Assembly: GCA_902826775.1 (NCBI GenBank)
Contig: CADEHE010000003.1
Location: 186,001 to 250,000 of the forward strand
Direction of reading: 5' to 3'
From: an uncultured Pseudomonadota bacterium
Lineage (GTDB): Bacteria > Pseudomonadota > Gammaproteobacteria > Burkholderiales > JALYOK01
Length of the DNA stretch: 64,000 nucleotides
Shown in pieces: positions 8,240 to 17,452 of this stretch. A model generated the notes under the pieces. The model worked only from the letters and a program-made list of their open reading frames with translations, was not told where the DNA came from and did not search any database. A program made the position numbers and the translations under genes. The stretch's first letter is position 1; every line of letters starts with the position of its first letter.

Positions 8240-9031
8240 ATGGCGCGTTCTACCGCACTGCCAGCGCAGCGTATCAAGCCGCCCCCCATCCTCATCGCGG
8301 CATTCGCGCAGATTGGCGCCGCACTGCTGCTTTGGTTCGCCTTGGGCAGCAAGCCCGCCCATGCACTGCAGTTGTTGTCATCGCTGCGTGTGGCCGCAGT
8401 ACAGGGCGTCGTCGCCGCATTCATCGGTTTCGCTTTTGGTCAACGCGCTTGGTGGCTGATTATCCATATTGCGTTCTGGCCCGCCGCGATCGCGGCTCGC
8501 ACGTTCAATATTGCCGCATCGGTCTACCTCGGCGCCTTCCTATTGGTGCTGTTGTTCTATTGGAACACCTATCGCACACAGGTGCCGCTCTATCTGTCCG
8601 GGCGCAAGATTTGGGACAGCTTGGCAGCGCTTCTACCCAAGGAAAAGCCGTTCCGATTTGTCGATATTGGCTGCGGTTTCGGCGGCGTGCTCGCCCATCT
8701 CAGCCGCACCTACCCACACGGCCGCTACTTTGGCGTGGAACTCGCGCCGCTGCCATGGCTCGTAGCGTGGTTGCGCAGTTTTTTGGGGGGTCGCCGATAC
8801 CGCGTCGCGCGGCGCGACTACGCCCGCATCGATCTGGGCAATTTCGACGTCGTCTTCTGCTTCTTGTCACCCGCCGCCATGCCGCAGCTTTGGCGCCAGG
8901 CGCGACAGCAAATGCGCAAAGGCGCCCTGTTAGTGAGCTGTGAGTTCGATGTGCCCGGTCAAAAACCTTCTTTTGAGATTGAGACGGGCGGGCCGCGCGG
9001 CCAATTGCTCTACGTTTGGAAGATTTCGTAG
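8240..9031 (+). CDS. Membrane-anchored class I SAM-dependent methyltransferase-like protein
   Basis: A 263-residue protein with three to four hydrophobic helices in the first 110 residues (for example PPILIAAFAQIGAALLLWFA and the WWLIIHIAFWP segment) followed by a cytoplasmic Rossmann domain. FRFVDIGCGFGGVLAHLSR carries the glycine-rich SAM loop and GRYFGVELAP the acidic residue that binds the ribose. The start at 8240 is chosen because AAGGAG lies ten bases ahead; the longer frame would overlap flhC. It may be cotranscribed with flhDC (32 bases apart) and converges on the next operon. The substrate is unknown. Confidence 0.72.
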   Translation: MARSTALPAQRIKPPPILIAAFAQIGAALLLWFALGSKPAHALQLLSSLRVAAVQGVVAAFIGFAFGQRAWWLIIHIAFWPAAIAARTFNIAASVYLGAFLLVLLFYWNTYRTQVPLYLSGRKIWDSLAALLPKEKPFRFVDIGCGFGGVLAHLSRTYPHGRYFGVELAPLPWLVAWLRSFLGGRRYRVARRDYARIDLGNFDVVFCFLSPAAMPQLWRQARQQMRKGALLVSCEFDVPGQKPSFEIETGGPRGQLLYVWKIS

Positions 9032-9053
9032 AACCGCGGCGCGAAAATCCGAC

Positions 9054-11753
9054 CTAGCGGGCGGGCCATGGCGAACGCCGAGTCAGTATGTCCAACAGAT
9101 AGAGCAGCAACCCAGCGCCAGCCAGCAATGGCCACAGCGTCTTGGTCACGCGGCCACCATCGCCATAGTTGGCAAACACGTCTTGAAACTTCGGGGCGAA
9201 CTTGCCGCCCGTTTGCTCGCTCAAGGTTTTGAGCAATTCGCGGTCCGGCGGCAGCACGCGGTACTCATCCGGGTAAGGATAGTAAAGACTGCGCGCTCCG
9301 GCTTTCGCAATCTGCTCTTGCGGCAAATCGTTTGACGCCAGCAGTTCGAACCTATAGGGAGCCGCGCTAGAGGTGTTCAACGCCAAGCGAGCCTCATAAC
9401 TTCCCGGCGCGGCTTGACGCAACTGCACCACTGATTCACTGCCGTCCGGCGCCACGACTTTGACTTTCGGGCTTAGTTGATTGCGGAATTCGCCCGCCGC
9501 ATTCAATATCTTTGCGCCCAGCACGGCCTCCTTGCCTTGACGCGTTACCGTGAACGACAACTCCTCGCCGGTATCGCGTCGCATCGTGTCGCGCACGATC
9601 TGCGTCCAGAGCTTGCCGTATCCCGGCCAATTCACCCAGTCGGCAGACCAACGATTCTTTGCGTCGGACATAAACGCCACGGTCTTTCCCAAACCATAGT
9701 GCGTCTGAGCCAGCAGCGGCGCTTTATCTTTAGCCTCGAGCAAGACTTCGCTGAACTCGCGTGCTTTGCTGACGACATAACCCTTCAATTCAGGTCCTTT
9801 GGCGAAATCGACACCCGCGACAGCCTCAACCTTGCGCTTTACGATCGGCCTGAATGGTTCCTCAACAATCGATTCGCGCAAGGCGCGCTTGGTCTCTGTC
9901 ACAAACAACTGAGGAATCTCTTGGTCTGTCGACGCCAAATAGCTCTTGCCGTTGGTCCATTTGGCTAAGTTCGTCATCAACTCGACATTCGGCAGCTCAC
10001 CAATGATCACTGTAGACATCGTGATCTTCTTCTCTTGCATGCGCTGCGCCATCTCCGGATAACTGGTCGGAATCGGATCATCGGAGCCAAGATTGGCCTG
10101 CTCGCTCTCCTTGCGCTGCATCTCCTCACGTATCTTCTTCGCCATTTGAATGGCAGGGATGGGCACATCCGCGGAGCTGTCTTGTCCGGGTTTGATTGGC
10201 GCCGTGTCACCATCGGACATCAAAATAATGTGCTTGGCCTTGGCCTGCGATTTCTCCAACAGGCGATAAGCGTACAACATGGCATTGAAGATATTGGTCT
10301 GCCCGCTGGCCTGCAGACTGCTCATCAGATCTTCTGCCTTGCGCTTGTTGCCCACCGGCGCCAACGGCACGATCTCCTCCGGCACCGTATCAAAACCGAC
10401 CACCGCCAACCGGTGTTGTTCTTCGAGCAAGTCCAGTGCGCTTAGCGCCGCGGATTTTGCGTACTCCAGCTTTTGCCCGCGCATACTGAATGAGCGATCG
10501 AGCAGTAGCACCAGATCGAGATCTTTGCGTTTGCCCTCGCCCTCGAATTTGACGGGCAGCAGCTTTTCGAGGGAGTTATTGGCAAAGCCTTTTTCTCCGT
10601 AGGTACTTTCTCCGGCGACGAAGATCAGACCGCCGCCTTGATCGCGCACATAACTATCGATTTGCTTTACCACGCTGCCGGTGAATAGTTCGGCAGGCAC
10701 GTCGCTCAGAATCACTGCGTCTTGGGACTTGATTTGGGTTGGATTGGCGACAAATTTTTCCGCGCTCACCAGCGCCACATCCACCCCTTGCTTGCGCAGG
10801 CTATCGCGCAGATACTGGCCCGACTCCGGCTCCTTCTCGACCAGCAACACCCGCGGCGGCGGTCCGACCGCCACGCTCTGCTCAAGGCGGTCGTTGTCTT
10901 TCACCTGGTCGCCTTCCGCGCTCACTTGAGCGCTCAGGACGTTGGCTCCCTGCTGCTTGAAATTGACTTTGAAAGCGAGGTTATTCGCACCCGCCACCAG
11001 TTGTATCGTTTGTGTGTTAGGCGGTTCGCTGCCACTCTTGAGTTCCACGCGCGCCGCGCCGTTGCTGCGCGCAAACACTCGCACCTTGACCTGCGCCGAT
11101 TCGCCGCGCCGAATGCCAACCGGCGCTTCGATAGCTTCGATCCAAGCATCATTGTCGACGGCAACCGATGCCGGCACGGCGAACAGCCGCACGCCCTGCA
11201 TTTGCAGTTGAGCGAACGCGCGCCAGACATCGCCTTGGGTCTGGTTCCCGTCCGAAAGCAATACCAGCCGCTTCGCGTGGTTTGGCGCAAAACCAAGTGC
11301 CGCCAAATTCAGCGCCTGCTCTAAGTTTGTGCCGCCTTGTTGCACCGCATCTTTGGGTGCACCCGCTTGATCGCTCACGGCGATCTCTCGGACAGCTTCG
11401 GGGCTATCGACTAGCTGCGCGTTGTCACCGAATACTACATATCGAGATTGGGCGGGCTTACCCTTTTGATTGGCTTGCTGCGCCCATTCCAACGCCGCGC
11501 CGACGAACGCCGGTGAGACGCTGCGCGAAACGTCAAGCGCGTAGACGACTGATACCTCGCGCTGCGCCTTGTTCAGCACCGGCTGCGCCAACGCCAACGC
11601 AAGTGCAACAACGCCCAGCGAGCGCAGCAGTGTGGCAAGCGCGATGCGCCCTTTGCCCAAATTGCTGCGGCTGCGCGCTGCCGCCCACCACACCAACGGC
11701 AGCAGCACCAGCAGCCAAAGCGGCCAATAGTGGGTCAGCGTGATGCCCTTCAT
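9054..11753 (-). CDS. Large membrane protein with two VWA domains (GATase1-like superfamily)
   Basis: The 899-residue protein has two N-terminal membrane helices (HYWPLWLLVLLPLVWWAA and a second after a short loop) and one at the C-terminus (LWPLLAGAGLLLYLLDI). Two von Willebrand A domains each keep a metal-site DxSxS: DVSRS near residue 80 and DRSFS near residue 420. Between and after them are beta-rich segments typical of the large membrane VWA/glutamine-amidotransferase-like proteins found with MoxR ATPases. Its ATG overlaps the TGA of the preceding gene (ATGA), so the start at 11753 is secure. It is the last gene of the operon. The function is not established. Confidence 0.8.
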   Translation of the reverse strand: MKGITLTHYWPLWLLVLLPLVWWAAARSRSNLGKGRIALATLLRSLGVVALALALAQPVLNKAQREVSVVYALDVSRSVSPAFVGAALEWAQQANQKGKPAQSRYVVFGDNAQLVDSPEAVREIAVSDQAGAPKDAVQQGGTNLEQALNLAALGFAPNHAKRLVLLSDGNQTQGDVWRAFAQLQMQGVRLFAVPASVAVDNDAWIEAIEAPVGIRRGESAQVKVRVFARSNGAARVELKSGSEPPNTQTIQLVAGANNLAFKVNFKQQGANVLSAQVSAEGDQVKDNDRLEQSVAVGPPPRVLLVEKEPESGQYLRDSLRKQGVDVALVSAEKFVANPTQIKSQDAVILSDVPAELFTGSVVKQIDSYVRDQGGGLIFVAGESTYGEKGFANNSLEKLLPVKFEGEGKRKDLDLVLLLDRSFSMRGQKLEYAKSAALSALDLLEEQHRLAVVGFDTVPEEIVPLAPVGNKRKAEDLMSSLQASGQTNIFNAMLYAYRLLEKSQAKAKHIILMSDGDTAPIKPGQDSSADVPIPAIQMAKKIREEMQRKESEQANLGSDDPIPTSYPEMAQRMQEKKITMSTVIIGELPNVELMTNLAKWTNGKSYLASTDQEIPQLFVTETKRALRESIVEEPFRPIVKRKVEAVAGVDFAKGPELKGYVVSKAREFSEVLLEAKDKAPLLAQTHYGLGKTVAFMSDAKNRWSADWVNWPGYGKLWTQIVRDTMRRDTGEELSFTVTRQGKEAVLGAKILNAAGEFRNQLSPKVKVVAPDGSESVVQLRQAAPGSYEARLALNTSSAAPYRFELLASNDLPQEQIAKAGARSLYYPYPDEYRVLPPDRELLKTLSEQTGGKFAPKFQDVFANYGDGGRVTKTLWPLLAGAGLLLYLLDILTRRSPWPAR

Positions 11754-13567
11754 AGCGTAATGCGCCGGTGATACAACAACGCCTCCACGGCGAGCAACAC
11801 GGTGGCCACCAGCAGTAGCAACATCCACGGATGCCAATTACTCACGGGCGCCGGTGCCGCCGCCGGCATGTAGCGCGGCGCATCCGCAAGACGGCTATTG
11901 TTTATCTCGGCAAATTTCGGATCGACGACATTCGCCACTAACTTGAACTCACGCGCACCGGTCTTGATCGAAAACACGTTCGGTCGGTTCGCCGCGAAAA
12001 CCGCGCGCGAACCGGACGACAGCGACTGGATCTTGTTGCCGTCCAAGTCCGTAACAGTGGCATCACGTGCGATCACTTCGATCGGACCTATGCCACGCGT
12101 CTGAGACGGTACAGACGCAGTCAACCATCGCAGCGCAGCGCCAAGGAAAACCGGGAAATCGGCTTGAAATTGCAGATTCGAATCCTCTAACGCAAAACCC
12201 AGGCGTACCCAGCGCTGTTCGCCGTCGCTCGCTAGTACCAGCGCGCCCTCGTTCGAGCCACGCGCCACCACCAGAGCTTGCTGCTCGCCGGCCGCATTCT
12301 CAGGAATCTTTGCGAGCACGGCGCGCTCCAACTGCAAGTCCTTCCACGACAGCCCGCTCGCCATGGCGCTGTCGTCCGCCCACTTTGTCACCACCGGCTT
12401 GGTTACAGCCACGCCGGGATCGGGCAACCAAGCCACTTTGCCCGGGCGAAACAGCAGTGCGGGCGCAGCGGGTGGCGCTTCTGGAGCGAAGCGATCGAAT
12501 ACTGCGACATCGTACTGCGCGGCACCAGCGCCCGAGCGATACTTGCCAGGAGCGATGATGCTTACCGCAACACCCGGCAATAGCCGCAGCGCGTCCTGTA
12601 GGTAGCGATTGCCGGGAGTGACCAATAGCACGCGCTTGGTTTCGTGCGCCTGTACAACGGCGTAGGCTTCGTTATCCAAGCTGAACGCATCGCCCGGCGC
12701 GCGAACTTGCGCCCGCAGCACGCCACTTTCGAACTTGCTTACATCGACAATTTGATCTGAAACTGTGCCTGCCGCCACTTCAAAACTGCGCGTGGCGGAA
12801 AACCCGCTCGCGCTGGTCACTTCAAGTGCGACTTGCTTGGGCAGCAGGGATGCATTCAATACCTGCACAAAAGCTTGATAGCGGGTCGGATCGCTTGGCA
12901 GCGGACGCGCCTCGAATGCAATCACCGCAACGTTGTCCGCAGCGGAAAAAACCGAGCGGGTCATCACGCCTTCCGGCACGCGATAGTCGGCAACGCCATC
13001 GCTCACCAGGTAGCGTTCGAGCTTTGCGTTTAGATCGCTGCCCACGGGAAGCGCAGGAAACCGGGCAGTGCCCGTTACCGCAATGGGCAGGCGCTCGATT
13101 TGCGATAGCGCAGTAGCTCGATCGACATAGCCCGCCGAACCGGCGAACCCCATGGTATCGGCCACCAGAAACTCACTCGCTATCCCGGCCTGCGCGACTA
13201 TCGCTCGCGCCAACTCCTGACCATGGCGCCAGCGGCTCTTGCCGTCTTGCGTGCGCGCCGCCATCGAAGGCGCATTGTCCAGCACGATCGCAATGCGCTT
13301 TGCTTCGCCGCCGAGCGCTCGAACTTCCGGCTGCGTCAGTGCCAGCGCAATACCCAGCCCGATAAGGCTCGCCAGCAATAGGGATAAGAACCAACGCCAG
13401 CGCTGCGACACCACGCTGCTTTGCGCCAACACCCGGTTCCAAATCAAATTGGAGGCAACGATCACGCGCCGCGCGCGCGGTTTGAGCAGGTACAGCAACA
13501 AAATAACGCCGGCCACGCCGGCCAATAGCGCCAGGGCGTTGCTTGGTGTGGAGGCGAGAAATCTCAT
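11750..13567 (-). CDS. BatA-like membrane protein with VWA-type domain
   Basis: The 605-residue protein opens with the BatA N-terminal signature: a helix (ALALLAGVAGVILLLYLLKP) followed by RARRVIVASNLIWNRVL, then a second helix near residue 60. A VWA-like domain follows at about 85-270, but its metal site reads DNAPS rather than DxSxS, so one Ser is lost. A final helix lies near residue 580 (MLLLLVATVLLAVEALLY). Start and stop overlap both neighbours by four bases, which indicates translational coupling in the MoxR operon. It is probably a periplasm-facing scaffold protein. Confidence 0.8.
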   Translation of the reverse strand: MRFLASTPSNALALLAGVAGVILLLYLLKPRARRVIVASNLIWNRVLAQSSVVSQRWRWFLSLLLASLIGLGIALALTQPEVRALGGEAKRIAIVLDNAPSMAARTQDGKSRWRHGQELARAIVAQAGIASEFLVADTMGFAGSAGYVDRATALSQIERLPIAVTGTARFPALPVGSDLNAKLERYLVSDGVADYRVPEGVMTRSVFSAADNVAVIAFEARPLPSDPTRYQAFVQVLNASLLPKQVALEVTSASGFSATRSFEVAAGTVSDQIVDVSKFESGVLRAQVRAPGDAFSLDNEAYAVVQAHETKRVLLVTPGNRYLQDALRLLPGVAVSIIAPGKYRSGAGAAQYDVAVFDRFAPEAPPAAPALLFRPGKVAWLPDPGVAVTKPVVTKWADDSAMASGLSWKDLQLERAVLAKIPENAAGEQQALVVARGSNEGALVLASDGEQRWVRLGFALEDSNLQFQADFPVFLGAALRWLTASVPSQTRGIGPIEVIARDATVTDLDGNKIQSLSSGSRAVFAANRPNVFSIKTGAREFKLVANVVDPKFAEINNSRLADAPRYMPAAAPAPVSNWHPWMLLLLVATVLLAVEALLYHRRITL

Positions 13568-14460
13568 CGCAGCAACCCATGCTGACGCAGCACTCGCAGC
13601 ACCAGATCTTCAAATGACACGCTGGTCGAAGCGCGCACGTAACCCCAGCCGTTCTTCGTGCAAAAGCTGTCCAGCTCCTCACCGTAACGCTCAAACTCTG
13701 CGCGATAGGCGTCAATCAATCCTGGAGTAATCTGCCGCTTAGTGGCGCTGCCATCCTCGGCGTCAATCAACACCACCTCGTCCGGCAAATCAGGCTGCAG
13801 TTCCTCATCGCTGACCACGTGCACGGCAAAAACTTCTTGCCGCAATTGCCGCAGCACCTTGAACGCAGACTCAAACCCAGCAGGGTCGAGAAAATCCGAT
13901 ATCACCAACACCACGCCTTTAGTGCGCGGTGCGGAAAAGTAGCGCTTGAACGCTGCCTGCAGCGATGTCTTGCCTTCATTCGGCAAATTTTCCAGAAACT
14001 CAAATGCCGGCCAAGCCTGACCCTTGCCGCGTTTGCCCGACATGTCCTTTACCACGCCGTCGGCCACGGCGATAAGGCTGACGCGATCCATATTGACGAA
14101 CGCCACGTACGCCAACGCAGCGGCGACTTTGCGCGCGTAATCGAATTTGCTGGGTGTGTCCTGGCGCACGCCGTGCGCCATTGAAGCGCTGCTGTCGACA
14201 AAGATGTAAATCGGCAGATCGGCTTCTTCTTCGTACAACCGCAGGATCAACCGATTCAAGCGCATATAAGTGCGCCAGTCGACGCTCTTTAGATCGTCGC
14301 CTTCGGCGTAAGGCCGAAAATCCGAAAACTCCATCCCCGAGCCGGTCTTGTTGGCGCGATGCACGCCCTTCCAATGGCCCCGCGCTGGACGCCTGGAATG
14401 CAAACGGAAATACTCGAGCCGATTGAGAAATCGTCCGTCGAGAAGCTTGCTTACCGGCAT
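13564..14460 (-). CDS. DUF58 domain protein (VWA fold), MoxR partner
   Basis: The 298-residue protein carries the DUF58 signature GTGSGMEFSDFRPYAEGDD-like at residues 35-55 followed by VDWRTYMRLNRLILRLYEEE, then a VWA metal site IFVDSSASM near residue 90. Soluble, with no membrane helix. DUF58 proteins occur next to MoxR ATPases almost universally, and the pair is thought to act as a chaperone or metal-insertion module. The stop overlaps the next gene by four bases; 123 bases separate it from moxR. Confidence 0.85.
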   Translation of the reverse strand: MPVSKLLDGRFLNRLEYFRLHSRRPARGHWKGVHRANKTGSGMEFSDFRPYAEGDDLKSVDWRTYMRLNRLILRLYEEEADLPIYIFVDSSASMAHGVRQDTPSKFDYARKVAAALAYVAFVNMDRVSLIAVADGVVKDMSGKRGKGQAWPAFEFLENLPNEGKTSLQAAFKRYFSAPRTKGVVLVISDFLDPAGFESAFKVLRQLRQEVFAVHVVSDEELQPDLPDEVVLIDAEDGSATKRQITPGLIDAYRAEFERYGEELDSFCTKNGWGYVRASTSVSFEDLVLRVLRQHGLLR

Positions 14461-14583
14461 GGCGTCGCTTTCATGCGGGATTAGCGAGTACTGCAGTGTG
14501 GGTCATGCGGATACGATATCGTTATTATGCAAAGCGGCCGGCGCATCCGCCCTCGGTTGCGAGAGCGGCGGGCCGCAGCGTAC

Positions 14584-15582
14584 TTATGCTTTGGGCGGAG
14601 CGGTGTCCTGGAGAATACGCTCGAGGATACTGTCGCGATCGATCTGCTCGGCTTCGCCTTCCAGATTAAGATGCATCCGGTGACGCAGGGCAGCCATGGC
14701 GACGGCGCGTATATCTTCCGCCGCAACGTGCACTCGATTGTTCATGAGCGCATGCACTTTGGCGCCGAGCACCAAAGCCTGGGTGCCGCGCGGGCTGGAG
14801 CCGAAGCGCACATAGCGTTTCGTCATATCGTGCGCGAACTCGCTTTCAGGGTGCGTGGCAAGAGTCAGCCGAATCGCATAATCCTGAACCGGACGCGCGA
14901 TAGGCAAACCGCGCACGGTCTCGCGCATTTCAAGAATCTCGCCATGTTGCAGCACCCGCTCGACCTGAGGGATCTCTTGCTTCGTGGTGCGATCGAGAAT
15001 GTCATGCAATGCCGCGATATCAGGAAACCCCATGCGCAGCTTGAACATGAAGCGATCCATCTGCGCTTCCGGCAGCGGATAAGTGCCTTCCATCTCGATG
15101 GGATTTTGCGTCGCCAGCACGCACACCGGCTGCTCCAGCGGGTGCGTGGTCTTGCCCACCGTCACACTGTTTTCCTGCATCGCTTCCAGCAATGCGGATT
15201 GAGTCTTAGGCGTGGCCCGATTAATCTCGTCCGCCAAGATGATGTTGGCGAAGATCGGCCCTTGCTGAAACTCGAGATGTTTCTCGCCGTCCTCGCTTTC
15301 ACGCAAAACGGTGGAGCCCATGATATCGCCCGGCATCAGATCCGGCGTGAACTGAATGCGCGAGAATTTCAGGTGCAGCACGTCAGCCAGCGTTTGCACT
15401 AATTTAGTTTTGCCGACCCCGGGAATGCCTTCCAGCAGGGCATGCCCACGCGCCAACAAGCAAGTGATGATGCCTTCGATAACATCGTCGTTGCCAACGA
15501 TGATGCGGGCGATCTCCTCGCGGCCGCGCCGGAATTTTTTCTGGAAAGCCTCAATGTGTTTTTCGACGTCGGCGACGGTCAT
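14584..15582 (-). CDS. MoxR-family AAA+ ATPase
   Basis: A 332-residue AAA+ ATPase of the MoxR group. The Walker A motif is GIPGVGKTK near residue 60, Walker B is ILADEINRATPKTQ near residue 115, and sensor residues follow in VLATQNPIEMEGTYPLPEAQMDRFMF, a hallmark of the family. These ATPases work with DUF58 and VWA partner proteins, here encoded directly downstream. The start overlaps the stop of the upstream gene by four bases. Confidence 0.92.
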   Translation of the reverse strand: MTVADVEKHIEAFQKKFRRGREEIARIIVGNDDVIEGIITCLLARGHALLEGIPGVGKTKLVQTLADVLHLKFSRIQFTPDLMPGDIMGSTVLRESEDGEKHLEFQQGPIFANIILADEINRATPKTQSALLEAMQENSVTVGKTTHPLEQPVCVLATQNPIEMEGTYPLPEAQMDRFMFKLRMGFPDIAALHDILDRTTKQEIPQVERVLQHGEILEMRETVRGLPIARPVQDYAIRLTLATHPESEFAHDMTKRYVRFGSSPRGTQALVLGAKVHALMNNRVHVAAEDIRAVAMAALRHRMHLNLEGEAEQIDRDSILERILQDTAPPKA

Positions 15583-17162
15583 TTCTCTTTCTGCCTCAAA
15601 TTAATGAAATAGTCTTTGACCACACCGCGATAAGTTAGCGGCACCTGCTCGCCGCTGGTGGCCTCCTCTGTGACATAGCGCGCGCGGCGCGCCACCTCGG
15701 TGTACGCGAGCTTGGATTCTTGCTGACGCGTTGCGGCGAAGAACTTGTCCGGATCCCCCTCGCCTTGCTCATCCTGCTTCTTCGCCTCGATGTCCACGCG
15801 CTTGAGTTGGGCGCTGAGCCGCTCGGTCTTCTTGCCGATCATGGGATCAGCTTTGGCATCGCCGTCTGCCTCGCCCACACGGCTGCCGCCGTCTTGATCT
15901 GGATCGCCGCGCGTCATAGCGGCGCGCCGGTGCATCACGCCACCCTGCATTTGCGTCTCACCAGTCTGACTCGAACCGGTGCTGTCGAGTTTGTCGTTTG
16001 GATCGCGTTCGCCGTAGCGGCTCGCCTCGATTACCGAGTCGCGTCCGATCGACGCGCTGTAGGCTTCTTCGTGGCGCAACTGCTTGCGCTGACTGCTCTG
16101 CGCGCCTTCCTCCAGCTTTTGCACGGTCTCGGCCGCCTTGCGCAATTCTTCTTCCGGATCTTCGATGCCTTCAGGACTTTCAAACGGATCCTCTTGCTGC
16201 TTGAACAAGTCCTGCAGCTTGGGAATGAAGCCTTCGCCTTGATTCTTGAAAGGCACATTTAACTGCGGCTGCACCGCCGGATCAGCCTGAGCCAAATCCT
16301 GCTTGCGCGCCAGCTCTTCCAACAACTTCGCGGCGCGCTGCGCATCGCGCGCCTTGATCGCCGCCGCCAGCGCACCGTCGGCATCTTGTCCGCCCAAGCG
16401 CTGCAAGGCGCCTTCAAGTTTCGCCCACTCCTGCGCGCTATCGCCGCCGGCCTTGGCATTGCCCGCTGCTTCCGCGGCGCTTTGCGCCTGCGCTAACGTG
16501 CGCGCCCGTTCTTCGGCGGCTGCCGCAGCCGCTTTGGCGGCGGCCTCGGCCTGTGCTTGCGCTTGCGCGCGCTGTTGCTGTTCGGTGTTTACGCCCGCAA
16601 GCTTGCCGTCCGCACCCGCGGTTTGCGCTTGCGCCTGGTCCAGCTTAGCGGTCAGTGCGCTTACCAACCGCGACTGTGCGAGTTGCGGCGACCACCATGC
16701 CAGCGCTCCAGTCATCACTGCCAACACGGCGAGCAAGGCGGCGTTCTTGGGAAATACACCGGGAACCACCTGCGGCGCGGTCAAGCCTCGCGCCGTCTTC
16801 GCTGCGCGCTGCAACAGAATGTCGACAAGCGGCGAACGCTGTTCACGCCCGAGGAACCAGTAGGCGCTCTTTAGTTCATCCTTGAGATTGGCGCGTTCAT
16901 CGGCCTCGCCTGCCGCCCGGGCAAGACTAAGTTGGCGGCGCGCCTGCCACACCACCCATGCCACCGCACCGATGGCGACCAGCGCAAATAGCACGCGCCA
17001 AATCGCAGTTCCGCCCGGGGCAAACAAACGCAATAGTTGATACGCTAACGCGCCCGCCAAGATTAGACACAAGCCGGCCGCGATCTGGTCGCGCAACGCG
17101 CGCCACCACATACGGCGGGCAATGGGCTGCAACGCATGCAGAATGTTTTCGTGTTCGCTCAT
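15579..17162 (-). CDS. Membrane protein with long Ala/Gln coiled coil, first gene of the MoxR operon
   Basis: The 527-residue product has two membrane helices near residues 20-65, a third near 155-175 (ALLAVLAVMTGALAWW), then an extended charged and Ala/Gln-rich coiled-coil region (about 190-290) and a polar low-complexity C-terminal half. I do not recognise a catalytic motif. The architecture recalls DUF4175-type proteins that accompany MoxR in alphaproteobacteria, but I cannot confirm membership. The start at 17162 (MSEHEN) has GGAG eight to nine bases upstream. It heads the operon and overlaps moxR by four bases. Confidence 0.72.
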   Translation of the reverse strand: MSEHENILHALQPIARRMWWRALRDQIAAGLCLILAGALAYQLLRLFAPGGTAIWRVLFALVAIGAVAWVVWQARRQLSLARAAGEADERANLKDELKSAYWFLGREQRSPLVDILLQRAAKTARGLTAPQVVPGVFPKNAALLAVLAVMTGALAWWSPQLAQSRLVSALTAKLDQAQAQTAGADGKLAGVNTEQQQRAQAQAQAEAAAKAAAAAAEERARTLAQAQSAAEAAGNAKAGGDSAQEWAKLEGALQRLGGQDADGALAAAIKARDAQRAAKLLEELARKQDLAQADPAVQPQLNVPFKNQGEGFIPKLQDLFKQQEDPFESPEGIEDPEEELRKAAETVQKLEEGAQSSQRKQLRHEEAYSASIGRDSVIEASRYGERDPNDKLDSTGSSQTGETQMQGGVMHRRAAMTRGDPDQDGGSRVGEADGDAKADPMIGKKTERLSAQLKRVDIEAKKQDEQGEGDPDKFFAATRQQESKLAYTEVARRARYVTEEATSGEQVPLTYRGVVKDYFINLRQKEK

Positions 17163-17452
17163 GAGTGCTCCATGCTCCTTACTACCCCTTGCCACTCCCT
17201 CGCCCCTGGGCGCTATCCGCTGTGTCGCAACGAGGACAGCGCGCAGATTAGATCAGCCGCGAATCCTAACACAGGCACGCGCGGGCGCACTGCTTGCACA
17301 TAGGTCAACGGCATACCATCCGCGCCATAGTAGCCACTCGTGACGCCAAGTGCTAGATTGCCGGAACGCATAACGACGCGATCGGGTTTTTTGCCCCAGG
17401 CGCGCCATAGCCTTTTGGTCACCAACCAACCTTAACCAACGGATCGATAGCC

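Noticed and set aside
14516..14525. Palindrome ACGATATCGT in the gap after moxR
   Set aside because: A lone 10-bp palindrome without a promoter around it is expected by chance.
17213..17425. 70-codon minus-strand frame between the MoxR operon and the sulfatase-like gene
   Set aside because: No ribosome binding site, weak start and no motif; it lies where the promoter of the MoxR operon is expected. It could be a small protein but I cannot support it.
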